Below, piece by piece: positions 1 through 6,070 of a stretch of DNA of 8,294 nt. This stretch comes from Alphaproteobacteria bacterium (GTDB lineage Bacteria; Pseudomonadota; Alphaproteobacteria; Micropepsales; Micropepsaceae). Made by a program: the position numbers and the translations under genes. The stretch is taken from assembly GCA_003131925.1 (NCBI GenBank), contig PKWC01000235.1, positions 7,382-15,675 on the forward strand. Direction: 5' to 3'. The first letter of the stretch is position 1; each line of letters starts with the position of its first letter. Below the pieces are notes generated by a model. That model worked only from the letters and a program-made list of their open reading frames with translations. It had not been told where the DNA came from and searched no databases.

Positions 1-6
1 TCGGCA

Positions 7-27
7 CCTCCCCCACGATGGGGGAGG
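7..27. repeat. Perfect short palindrome (9-bp stem) at left edge
   Basis: CCTCCCCCA (7-15) and TGGGGGAGG (19-27) form a perfect 9-bp stem around a 3-base loop, CGA. Neither strand has a run of T after the stem, so it is not a canonical intrinsic terminator, although it lies about 100 bases beyond the stop of the minus-strand repeat-protein gene and could help end that transcript. Read on the minus strand it is preceded by GTTTT. The same stem arm, preceded by CTTT, starts at 8278 on the plus strand, so this is probably a dispersed intergenic palindrome. The bases between it and the stop at 125 (28-124) show nothing I can identify. Confidence 0.7.
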
Positions 28-124
28 AAAACAAAGTGCGCGGCGCTCGACTCAAATGCGCGCTGTCCTCGACCGCCGTGAGAAAGAACGGCGCAACGCG
101 CTCTCCGCCCGACGCGAATCCCGC

Positions 125-1168
125 TCAGGGCGTTCTCAGGAAACCGTGATAGACGCCCGCTGAATCGGCGTAATAGCCGGCGATGATGTTGCTCTCGTTG
201 ATGCCCCCGGGTGCGGTCAGGCCTGCGGCGTCCGGAGCGTCGAACTCGGTGAGTGAGCCGTCCTTCAGCCGGATATAGCCATGTTCGGCGTTGCCGGAGT
301 CGTAGTAGGCGCCCGTGACATTGCCGTGGCTGTTGACCCCACCTGCGCCGCCTGTGCCTTGCTGCGCTCCCTTGCCCGCGTCGGGAGCATCGTACTCCGT
401 GAACGTGCCTCCGGGGTCACGCAAATAACCGTGCGATACGAGGTTTGGGTCGTCGTAATCACCCACAATCCAACCTTTCCCGTTTATGGCGTGCGCCAGA
501 GTTCCATGCGAACCCGCTCCCGGCGCATCGAACTCAGTGAATGTGCCGTCCGCCGCGCGCACATATCCGTGATCTACATAGCCTGCGTCCATGTACCAGC
601 CTACGATCGCGCCCCCGTCGTTGATGCCATGGACATACGTGCCTGCCGCGCCGGGGGCATCGAATGCCGTAAGGGCGGCATCCTTTGTGCGGAAGTAGCC
701 GTGAATCACGTCGTCCGCGTCGACGTAGCTTCCCGTGCTCTCGCCGCCCAGGTTGATGCCGTAGACAACAGCGCCCCAGTGGTTTCCTCGCGGATTGATC
801 GTCTCGATCCTGCCGCGCGCGGTACGGACGAAACCATTGGAACTGTCTCTCTTCCCAAGCAACACGTCATAGGTTCCTCCGATCGCACCGTGATCGTTAA
901 TCGCAAGCGACCAGGTCGATGCGCCTTTCGCGTCGAATGTCTTAAATGTTCCGTCCGGCGAACGCAGGAATCCATGGTAGTTGTTGCTGCTGTCGATATA
1001 GTATCCGGCTATTTCGGAAGAGGAATTGATCCGATAGGCGAGTGTACCCTGGCCCGAAGCCGTTCCGGCGCCGGGCGCGTCGAATTTGATGATGCCGGCA
1101 GCAGAGGCGGCAGGCGCGACAAGAAAAGTGCTCAGCAAAAAAGGCGCAACAAGGGACATGGTCTTCAT
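125..1168 (-). CDS. Secreted HAF/HGF-type tandem-repeat protein, probable seven-bladed beta-propeller
   Basis: A 347-residue exported protein of unknown function. Residues 1-23 are a signal peptide: a short basic start (MKT), a hydrophobic stretch, and an ASA site after which signal peptidase I would cut. The rest is seven units of about 45 residues. Each has a strand like TFTEFDAPGAG, an IN-x-x-G-x-I-x-G-x-Y segment, and a strand like HGFLR. The HG (once NG) positions are 65, 111, 156, 200, 246, 296 and 341. This resembles the HAF family of probable extracellular repeats, here with HGF/HGY in place of HAF. The mature chain begins with the FDAP strand and ends with the HGFLR strand, as in a propeller whose last blade is closed by the N-terminus (inference). 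There is no C-terminal anchor or sorting signal and no catalytic motif. The start at 1168 is supported by AGGGAG (1175-1180) six bases upstream. A binding or structural role in the periplasm or outside the cell is likely, but the partner is unknown. Confidence 0.85.
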   Translation of the reverse strand: MKTMSLVAPFLLSTFLVAPAASAAGIIKFDAPGAGTASGQGTLAYRINSSSEIAGYYIDSSNNYHGFLRSPDGTFKTFDAKGASTWSLAINDHGAIGGTYDVLLGKRDSSNGFVRTARGRIETINPRGNHWGAVVYGINLGGESTGSYVDADDVIHGYFRTKDAALTAFDAPGAAGTYVHGINDGGAIVGWYMDAGYVDHGYVRAADGTFTEFDAPGAGSHGTLAHAINGKGWIVGDYDDPNLVSHGYLRDPGGTFTEYDAPDAGKGAQQGTGGAGGVNSHGNVTGAYYDSGNAEHGYIRLKDGSLTEFDAPDAAGLTAPGGINESNIIAGYYADSAGVYHGFLRTP

Positions 1169-1375
1169 GGCGAACTCCCTCTCCCGTCCCCGACGTCTTT
1201 ACCGCGTTCTCGGAAAGTCGTGATAAGCGTCGCGTCAATCGGCGTTCCCGGGATGACCCCGGTTGGAGCGGATAGTTGCATTTTTCTGAGGCCCGTTGAA
1301 GCCCCGGATGCCGTCCACGATTGACCGCGTCCGCTATTATCCGCCACATACCGCCCTTTTTCGGCAGGGACAGCC
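1169..1375. other. Divergent intergenic region between repeat-protein gene and aspS
   Basis: This 207-base gap must hold the promoters of two divergent genes. It contains the minus-strand ribosome binding site AGGGAG (1175-1180), the plus-strand site AGGGA (1366-1370, five bases before the aspS ATG), a decayed tail of a repeat-protein gene (1199-1244), and a small CCGGG/CCCGG hairpin (1248-1252 with 1258-1262). I found no convincing -35/-10 pair on either strand: TTGACC (1321) and TATTAT (1335) are only 8 bases apart. Confidence 0.5.
1199..1244 (-). pseudogene. Degenerate 3' tail of a second HAF/HGF repeat gene
   Basis: Minus-strand positions 1244-1204 align without gaps to the last coding bases of the neighbouring repeat-protein gene (170-130), with about 30 of 41 bases identical by hand count. 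Read in the corresponding frame it gives AD-stop-RDAYHDFPRTR-stop, against ADSAGVYHGFLRTP-stop in the intact gene. The Ser codon TCA is replaced by TGA, while the terminal stop (TAA, 1201-1199) falls one codon after the matching RT, as in the intact gene. This looks like the remnant of a tandem paralogue just upstream on the same strand, with the rest deleted or decayed beyond recognition. Similarity before position 1244 is weak. A chance match in GC-rich DNA cannot be excluded by eye. Confidence 0.4.
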
Positions 1376-3181
1376 ATGCACGCCTATCGCACGCAAACTT
1401 GCGGCTCGTTGCGCGCCGCGCATGTGGGCAGCCGCGTGCGGCTTTCGGGCTGGGTCAACCGCCGCCGCGATCATGGCGGGCTGCTCTTTCTCGATTTGCG
1501 CGATCATTACGGGCTCGCGCAATGCGTGATCGAGCCCGGCTCGCCCGCTTTCGTGGAAGCGGACAGGGCGCGCGCGGAGTGGGTGGTGACAGTCACCGGC
1601 GCCGTGGTCGCGCGGACACCCGACACCATCAATCGCGAAATGCCCACGGGCGAGGTGGAGGTGCGGATCGAGGAGATTTGCATCCAGTCGATCGCGCAGG
1701 AGCTGCCGCTGCCGGTTTTTGGTGATCTCGCCTATCCGGAGGAGACGCGGCTCAAATACCGCTTTCTCGATCTGCGGCGCGAGCGCCTGCATCGCAACAT
1801 CACGTTGCGGTCGAATGTGATCCAGTCGATCCGTAGGCGGATGATCGGACAGGGGTTCACCGAATTCCAGACGCCGATCCTGACCGCATCCTCGCCGGAA
1901 GGCGCGCGCGATTTCCTCGTGCCGTCGCGCCTGCACCCGGGAAAATTCTACGCGCTGCCCCAGGCGCCGCAGCAATTCAAACAGCTCATCATGGTGGCGG
2001 GATTCGATCGTTATTTCCAGATCGCGCCGTGTTTCCGCGACGAGGATGCGCGCGCCGATCGTAGCCCGGGCGAATTCTATCAGCTCGATCTCGAGATGAG
2101 TTTCGTCACCCAGGAAGATGTATTTGCCGCGGTCGAGCCGGTGCTTTACGGCGTGTTCGAGGAATTCGCGTCAGGCCGCAACGTCTCACCTGCGCCGTTT
2201 CCGCGCATCTCCTATGAGGATGCGCTGCTCAAATTCGGTTCCGACAAGCCCGATCTCAGAAATCCGCTCGTCATCTGCGATGTAAGCGACGTTTTCGATC
2301 GGGCGGACGTGGAGTTCCGAGCCTTCAAGAACAAAATCGTCAGGGCGATTCCGGCGCCGGGAGCCGGCGCGCAGCCGCGTTCTTTTTTCGACAAGCTTGT
2401 CGACTGGGCGCGATCGGACATGGGCGCATCGGGTCTCGGCTACATCGTCTTCGAAGGGGAAACAGGCAGGATTACAGGAAAGGGCCCGATCGCAAAATTT
2501 CTTCCCGGGGACGCAATCGAGGCCATCGCAAAACGCGCCAACGTAACCGCAGGCGACGCGCTCTTCTTCGCCGCCGACAGGAAGGACCGCGCGGCTGCGC
2601 TCGCCGGCGCCGTGCGAATCAGGCTCGGCCGCGAGCTGGGACTGATCGGGGAGGGGCGCTTCGAATTCTGCTGGATCGTCGATTTCCCGATGTATGAGTG
2701 GAACGAAGACGAAAAGCGCATCGACTTTTCGCACAACCCGTTCTCCATGCCGAACTTCGATCGCGCCGAATTCCTTGCGCTGGAAGCGCAGGACAAGGAT
2801 TCGATCCTAGGCATGAAAGCGTTTCAGTACGACATCGTGTGCAACGGCGTGGAGCTCTCTTCCGGTGCCATCCGCAATCACGATCCCGACGTGATGCTCA
2901 AGGCGTTCGAGATCGCCGGCTACAGGCGCGAGGAAACCGAAGCGCGATTTTCGGGAATGCTCAACGCACTTCGCTACGGCGCGCCGCCGCACGGAGGAAC
3001 CGCGCCCGGCATCGACCGCATCGTGATGCTGATCGCGGGCGAAGAGAATCTGCGCGAGGTGACCATGTTTCCCATGAACCAGCAGGCGGAAGACCTGATG
3101 ATGGGCGCGCCGTCGGAAGCCTCTGCCCGCCAGCTGCGCGAATTGCACATCCGCATCGTCGCGCCGGAGAAGCCGGGGTAG
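1376..3181 (+). CDS. aspS: Aspartyl-tRNA synthetase, bacterial type (probably non-discriminating, Asp/Asn)
   Basis: This cytoplasmic class II synthetase charges tRNA with aspartate using ATP. Its 601 residues are full length for the bacterial type (about 590 in E. coli). The N-terminal OB-fold anticodon-binding domain covers roughly residues 1-110. Motif 1 is near GFTEFQTPILTASSPEGARDF (from residue 160, invariant Pro167). QAPQQFKQ starts at 196. Motif 2 contains FRDED with ATP-binding Arg221. A bacterial GAD insertion lies around 300-415, WIVDFPMYEW is at 433-442, and motif 3 is GIDR (545-548). His33 in RDHGG matches the residue that, in studied enzymes such as that of Pseudomonas aeruginosa, goes with also charging tRNA-Asn, whereas discriminating enzymes such as the E. 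coli one have RDLGS. That would imply a GatCAB amidotransferase elsewhere in the genome (inference). The ATG at 1376 follows AGGGA by five bases. No neighbour appears to share its operon. Confidence 0.98.
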   Translation: MHAYRTQTCGSLRAAHVGSRVRLSGWVNRRRDHGGLLFLDLRDHYGLAQCVIEPGSPAFVEADRARAEWVVTVTGAVVARTPDTINREMPTGEVEVRIEEICIQSIAQELPLPVFGDLAYPEETRLKYRFLDLRRERLHRNITLRSNVIQSIRRRMIGQGFTEFQTPILTASSPEGARDFLVPSRLHPGKFYALPQAPQQFKQLIMVAGFDRYFQIAPCFRDEDARADRSPGEFYQLDLEMSFVTQEDVFAAVEPVLYGVFEEFASGRNVSPAPFPRISYEDALLKFGSDKPDLRNPLVICDVSDVFDRADVEFRAFKNKIVRAIPAPGAGAQPRSFFDKLVDWARSDMGASGLGYIVFEGETGRITGKGPIAKFLPGDAIEAIAKRANVTAGDALFFAADRKDRAAALAGAVRIRLGRELGLIGEGRFEFCWIVDFPMYEWNEDEKRIDFSHNPFSMPNFDRAEFLALEAQDKDSILGMKAFQYDIVCNGVELSSGAIRNHDPDVMLKAFEIAGYRREETEARFSGMLNALRYGAPPHGGTAPGIDRIVMLIAGEENLREVTMFPMNQQAEDLMMGAPSEASARQLRELHIRIVAPEKPG

Positions 3182-3262
3182 GAATTTGCTCTGCGCAGGG
3201 CGTCCCTGTAGCTAACAGGAGCTTCGGTTGGGCACGGTGGAATCCGCAACTCTCTCTTACTT

Positions 3263-3299
3263 CGTCATGGTCGGGCTGTTGTCCCGGCCACCCATGAAC
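3263..3299 (+). repeat. REP-like palindrome, left copy of an inverted pair
   Basis: TGGTCGGG (3268-3275) and CCCGGCCA (3283-3290) form an 8-bp stem with one T-G wobble around a 7-base loop. The whole 37-base unit is the reverse complement of the unit at 3438-3475 apart from two substitutions and one extra base. Palindromes built on ATGGCCGGG...CCCGGCCAT are widespread between genes in Alphaproteobacteria (general knowledge, not checked here). The unit could protect the 3' end of the aspS message, since it begins 81 bases after the stop. Confidence 0.75.
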
Positions 3300-3437
3300 T
3301 CCTCGCCAGCCATGGTTCCACGCGACGCATTCATCGGCGTTTACATGATGAGCAACAGGTGGCGCGACACGTTCTATATTGTTGCGACCAGTCCCCACTG
3401 AAACGACCCGTACATGGCGCTCGTTTCTTGACGCGGT

Positions 3438-3475
3438 GTTCATGGATGGCCGGGACAAACAGCCCGGCCATGACG
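3438..3475 (-). repeat. REP-like palindrome, right copy of an inverted pair
   Basis: ATGGCCGGG (3446-3454) and CCCGGCCAT (3463-3471) form a perfect 9-bp stem around an 8-base loop. The unit is an inverted copy of 3263-3299. Similarity may run about nine bases further out on each side (3254-3262 with 3476-3484, roughly 6 of 9 matching), so the pair could be the two ends of one element of about 230 bases. Confidence 0.75.
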
Positions 3476-3592
3476 ACGTTTGAGGAGCTGATGTGAGCGG
3501 TAACCTCATTTGGCGCGATGGACCCAAGGAGCTAGCGCGATTGACGCGACGAGGGCATTGATCGGCCACTACGTTTCTCGCAAAGTTCGCCG

Positions 3593-4213
3593 ATGATACT
3601 GGTCGGACAATATGATTCTCCCTATGTGCGCCGGGTGGCGGTTTCGCTTCGCGTGCTGGGCTTCGATTACCAACATGATACGCGCTCCGTGTTCGGGGAT
3701 TTCGACGCGATACAACGCATCAATCCCGCCGGTCGCATTCCCGCGCTGGTGCTCGACGACGGCGAGGCGCTGGTAGATTCCGCTGCAATCCTCGACTGGC
3801 TCGACGAGACGGTCGGGCCGGAGCGAGCGCTCGTGCCGCCCCGCGGCATTGAGCGGCGGACGGTGCTGCGCCGGATTGCGCTCGCGTGTGGCGCCATCGA
3901 CAAGATTGGAGCGGCCACCTACGAGCGGCTCATGCGTCCCGAGGCTCTGCGCTGGCCGGAATGGATTGCGCGCTGCCGCACCCAGGGGCTTGGCGCGTTT
4001 TCTGCGCTTGCCGCGGAGTCCTGGCCGGCAAATTCCGCCCTTGACCAGGCGAAGATCACTACAGCCTGCGCGCTTTTCTATGCCCGAATGGCGGATCCGG
4101 AAACCGTTCCGCCAGGCCGCTTTCCCGTTCTCGACAGGCTCTCTGCCGAATGCGAAGAACTGCCGGAGTTTGCCGCCACACGCCCGACGGAGTACGTGCT
4201 CCCGCGCGGATGA
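3593..4213 (+). CDS. Glutathione S-transferase family protein (serine-type active site)
   Basis: A 206-residue, presumably cytoplasmic GST-like protein. The N-terminal thioredoxin fold (about residues 1-78) carries SPYVRRV with candidate catalytic Ser9, the cis-proline in RIPAL (Pro50), and Asp62-Ser63 where the gamma-glutamyl group of glutathione is normally held. The C-terminal half (from about residue 88) is a divergent helical domain typical of bacterial GSTs. Family members conjugate, reduce or isomerise electrophilic substrates with glutathione; the substrate here cannot be read from sequence. The opening MILVGQYDSPYVRRVAV resembles the YibF-like group (from memory). The ATG at 3593 has only a weak CAAAG upstream, but it puts the first strand at the expected place. 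A second, dissimilar GST gene starts 90 bases after its stop on the same strand. Confidence 0.88.
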   Translation: MILVGQYDSPYVRRVAVSLRVLGFDYQHDTRSVFGDFDAIQRINPAGRIPALVLDDGEALVDSAAILDWLDETVGPERALVPPRGIERRTVLRRIALACGAIDKIGAATYERLMRPEALRWPEWIARCRTQGLGAFSALAAESWPANSALDQAKITTACALFYARMADPETVPPGRFPVLDRLSAECEELPEFAATRPTEYVLPRG

Positions 4214-4303
4214 TGGGGCAGGCATGCCGGTTCGGCGCTGTGCACAGGCGCAGCAATTGGATAATCAAACCCGCCCGCGGCGATCATAAATAGGCATTGC
4301 GTC

Positions 4304-4951
4304 ATGACTCTCCGGCTCTATTTTCATCCACTGTCGTCCTTCAGCCAGAAGGTCCTGATTGCGCTTTACGAAAACGACACGCCGTTTGAGCCGCGAATTC
4401 TTCCTGCAGGCGATGCGGCGGCGGTAGAAGAACTCAAAAAAATCTGGCCGCCCGGCAAATTTCCCGTGCTGCAGGACGAGACCAGGGACCGCACGATCCC
4501 CGAAACCAGCATCATCATCGAATATCTGGCGCAGTACTATCCCGGAAGGAGCAAACTCGTTCCTTCCGACCCGGACCTTGCGCGACAGACTCGCATGCGA
4601 GACCGGTTCTTCGACCTCTATGTGAATGTGCCCATGCAGAAAATCTTCGCCGACAGGCTGCGTCCAGTGGGAATGAACGATACCTATGGCGTGGATCAGG
4701 CGAAGGCGTTGCTGACCACCGCTTACGGCATGATCGATCGGGCGATGGAGACGAAAAGCTGGGTCATGGGCGACGGTTTCAGCATGGCGGACTGTGCCGC
4801 GGCGCCGGCGTTGAACTACGCCGACAAATTGATTCCGCTCGTCCCCGCTCACAAGCACGCAGACGCCTACCTGCAGCGGCTGATCGAGCGCCCGTCTTTC
4901 GCCAGGGTGCTGCGTGAAGCCGAACCCTATCTGAAACTCTTGCCCAAATAG
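4304..4951 (+). CDS. Glutathione S-transferase family protein (second, divergent copy)
   Basis: A 215-residue soluble GST. The thioredoxin-like domain begins LRLYFHPLSSFSQKVLIAL; Ser11, five residues before Lys16, is the likely glutathione-activating residue. The cis-proline is Pro54 in KFPVL, and Glu67-Thr68-Ser69 takes the place of the usual Glu-Ser glutathione contact. The helical domain ends with GDGFSMADCAAAPAL, which contains the conserved S-x-x-D N-capping box of GSTs. It shares the fold but little sequence with the GST just upstream, so the pair is not a recent duplication. Upstream of the ATG there is only a TAGG (4291-4294) at nine bases. The substrate is unknown. The 90-base gap before it and the 96-base gap after it leave open whether it is co-transcribed with its neighbours. 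Confidence 0.9.
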   Translation: MTLRLYFHPLSSFSQKVLIALYENDTPFEPRILPAGDAAAVEELKKIWPPGKFPVLQDETRDRTIPETSIIIEYLAQYYPGRSKLVPSDPDLARQTRMRDRFFDLYVNVPMQKIFADRLRPVGMNDTYGVDQAKALLTTAYGMIDRAMETKSWVMGDGFSMADCAAAPALNYADKLIPLVPAHKHADAYLQRLIERPSFARVLREAEPYLKLLPK

Positions 4952-5035
4952 GGAACGGCACTGCGCCGCCCGGTATGGTTTGCGAAGCGCGGTGCGCGTT
5001 ACCATCTTTCCGTGTCGGATCAGTCGGGCAATCAC

Positions 5036-5040
5036 GGGAG
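5036..5040 (+). promoter_or_regulatory. Ribosome binding site that fixes a GTG start
   Basis: GGGAG lies seven bases before the GTG at 5048. The in-frame GTG at 5012, which would add 12 residues, has no comparable site before it (preceded by ACCATCTTTCC), so 5048 is preferred as the start of the ABC ATPase. Confidence 0.65.
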
Positions 5041-5047
5041 AGCATGC

Positions 5048-6070
5048 GTGAATCGAATTGATCTTGCGGACGTCGCCGGGGCGGGGGAGTACGCCGCGAA
5101 CCGGCGGGAAGGGGAAATCGCGCGCGATGCCGCCCCACCGATCGTCTCGATCCGCAATCTCGCCAAGACCTACGCCTCCGGACTTGAGGCGCTGAAGCCG
5201 ATCAATCTCGACATCCGCAAGGGCGAAATATTTGCGCTGCTCGGCCCGAACGGCGCCGGGAAGACGACGCTGATCAACATCGTCTGCGGAATCGTCACCC
5301 CGAGCGGCGGAAAAATTACCGCAGGCGGCCACGATATCAAACGCGAGTACCGCGCTGCGCGCATGATGATCGGCCTGGTGCCCCAGGAACTGACCACGGA
5401 CCGTTTCGAATCGGTGTGGACGACGGTGAGTTTCAGCCGCGGCCTGTTCGGGCGCCCGCCCAGCCCGTCCTACATGGAGCGCGTGCTGCGCGATCTTTCG
5501 CTGTGGGACAAGCGACATGACCAGATCCAGAGCCTTTCGGGCGGCATGAAGCGGCGCGTGATGATCGCGAAAGCCCTGAGCCACGAGCCCACCATTCTGT
5601 TTCTCGATGAACCGACCGCCGGTGTCGATGTCGAGCTGCGCCGCGACATGTGGGCTCTGGTGCGGCGCCTTCGCGACGGCGGAGTGACGATCATCCTGAC
5701 CACGCACTATATCGACGAAGCGGAGGAAATGGCCGACCGGATCGGTGTCATCAACAAGGGCGAGCTGATCCTGGTCGAGGAAAAGACGCTTCTGATGAAG
5801 AAGCTGGGCCACAAACGGCTCACGCTCGTGCTTCAGGAACCGATGTCGGCAGTTCCAGGCGAGCTCGCCGAGTGGCATTTGACGCTCAAGGCGGGCGGCA
5901 ACGAACTCGAATACAATTTCGACATCAATGCCGAGCACACCGGCGTTCCTTCGCTGCTCGGGCGGCTGCGCGATCTTGGCATCGGGTTCAAGGATCTCGC
6001 CACGACGCAAAGCTCGCTCGAGGATATTTTCGTCAGTCTGGTCAGCGAACGCGGGGGGAATTCGCGATGA
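5048..6070 (+). CDS. ABC-2 exporter ATP-binding protein, YadG-like
   Basis: The cytoplasmic ATPase subunit of an ABC export system, which powers transport through the permease encoded next. With the GTG start it has 340 residues. Walker A GPNGAGKT is at 66-73, the Q-loop at Gln113 (VPQE), the signature LSGGM at 163-167, Walker B ILFLDE at 183-188 with catalytic Glu188, and the H-loop at His220. The stretch from GLVPQE through LSGGMKRR to DEPTAGVD closely resembles E. coli YadG. Residues from about 245 to the end form the C-terminal domain common to drug-type ABC-2 ATPases, closing with SLEDIFVSLV. About 31 residues precede the ABC domain, more than in YadG, and no in-frame ATG, GTG or TTG offers a shorter start. 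Its TGA overlaps the permease ATG by four bases, showing translational coupling. The substrate is unknown; the YadG/YadH pair itself is poorly characterised. Confidence 0.95.
   Translation: MNRIDLADVAGAGEYAANRREGEIARDAAPPIVSIRNLAKTYASGLEALKPINLDIRKGEIFALLGPNGAGKTTLINIVCGIVTPSGGKITAGGHDIKREYRAARMMIGLVPQELTTDRFESVWTTVSFSRGLFGRPPSPSYMERVLRDLSLWDKRHDQIQSLSGGMKRRVMIAKALSHEPTILFLDEPTAGVDVELRRDMWALVRRLRDGGVTIILTTHYIDEAEEMADRIGVINKGELILVEEKTLLMKKLGHKRLTLVLQEPMSAVPGELAEWHLTLKAGGNELEYNFDINAEHTGVPSLLGRLRDLGIGFKDLATTQSSLEDIFVSLVSERGGNSR

Larger units (their letters stand above)
3182..3592. other. 411-base intergenic region with paired REP-like palindromes
   Basis: No gene is supported between the aspS stop and the first GST gene. 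The stretch holds two REP-like palindromes in opposite orientation (3263-3299 and 3438-3475), separated by 138 bases with no recognisable coding content. A small CCTGT/ACAGG hairpin (3205-3209 with 3215-3219) lies just after aspS but has no T run. Any promoter for the downstream GST gene should lie in the last 100 bases; TTGACG at 3541-3546 has no matching -10. Confidence 0.6.

Noticed and set aside
7..27. Intrinsic terminator for the repeat-protein gene.
   Set aside because: The stem is strong, but no T run follows it on the minus strand; kept as a palindromic repeat only.
1204..1248. Possible GGAAC...CGTT-type (alphaproteobacterial EcfG) promoter on the minus strand before the repeat-protein gene.
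   Set aside because: GGAAC is present (1248-1244) but no CGTT occurs at 16-17 bases, and the stretch is better explained by the repeat-gene remnant.
281..1324. Open frame of 347 codons on the plus strand, antisense to the repeat-protein gene.
   Set aside because: It mirrors the GC-rich repeats of a gene with a clear signal peptide, ribosome site and repeat structure; its own translation has no recognisable domain and no supporting ribosome site.
1321..1350. TTGACC and TATTAT as an aspS promoter.
   Set aside because: They are separated by only 8 bases, and the hexamer at the proper distance (CACATA) is a poor -10.
2961..3569. Open frame of 202 codons on the minus strand over the aspS tail and the following gap.
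   Set aside because: Half lies antisense to conserved AspRS motif 3 and the rest crosses the REP-like palindromes; no domain is visible.
4265..6010. Open frame of 581 codons on the minus strand across GST2 and the ABC ATPase.
   Set aside because: It is antisense to two proteins with full sets of conserved motifs; the translation is His/Arg/Asp-rich and looks like a shadow.
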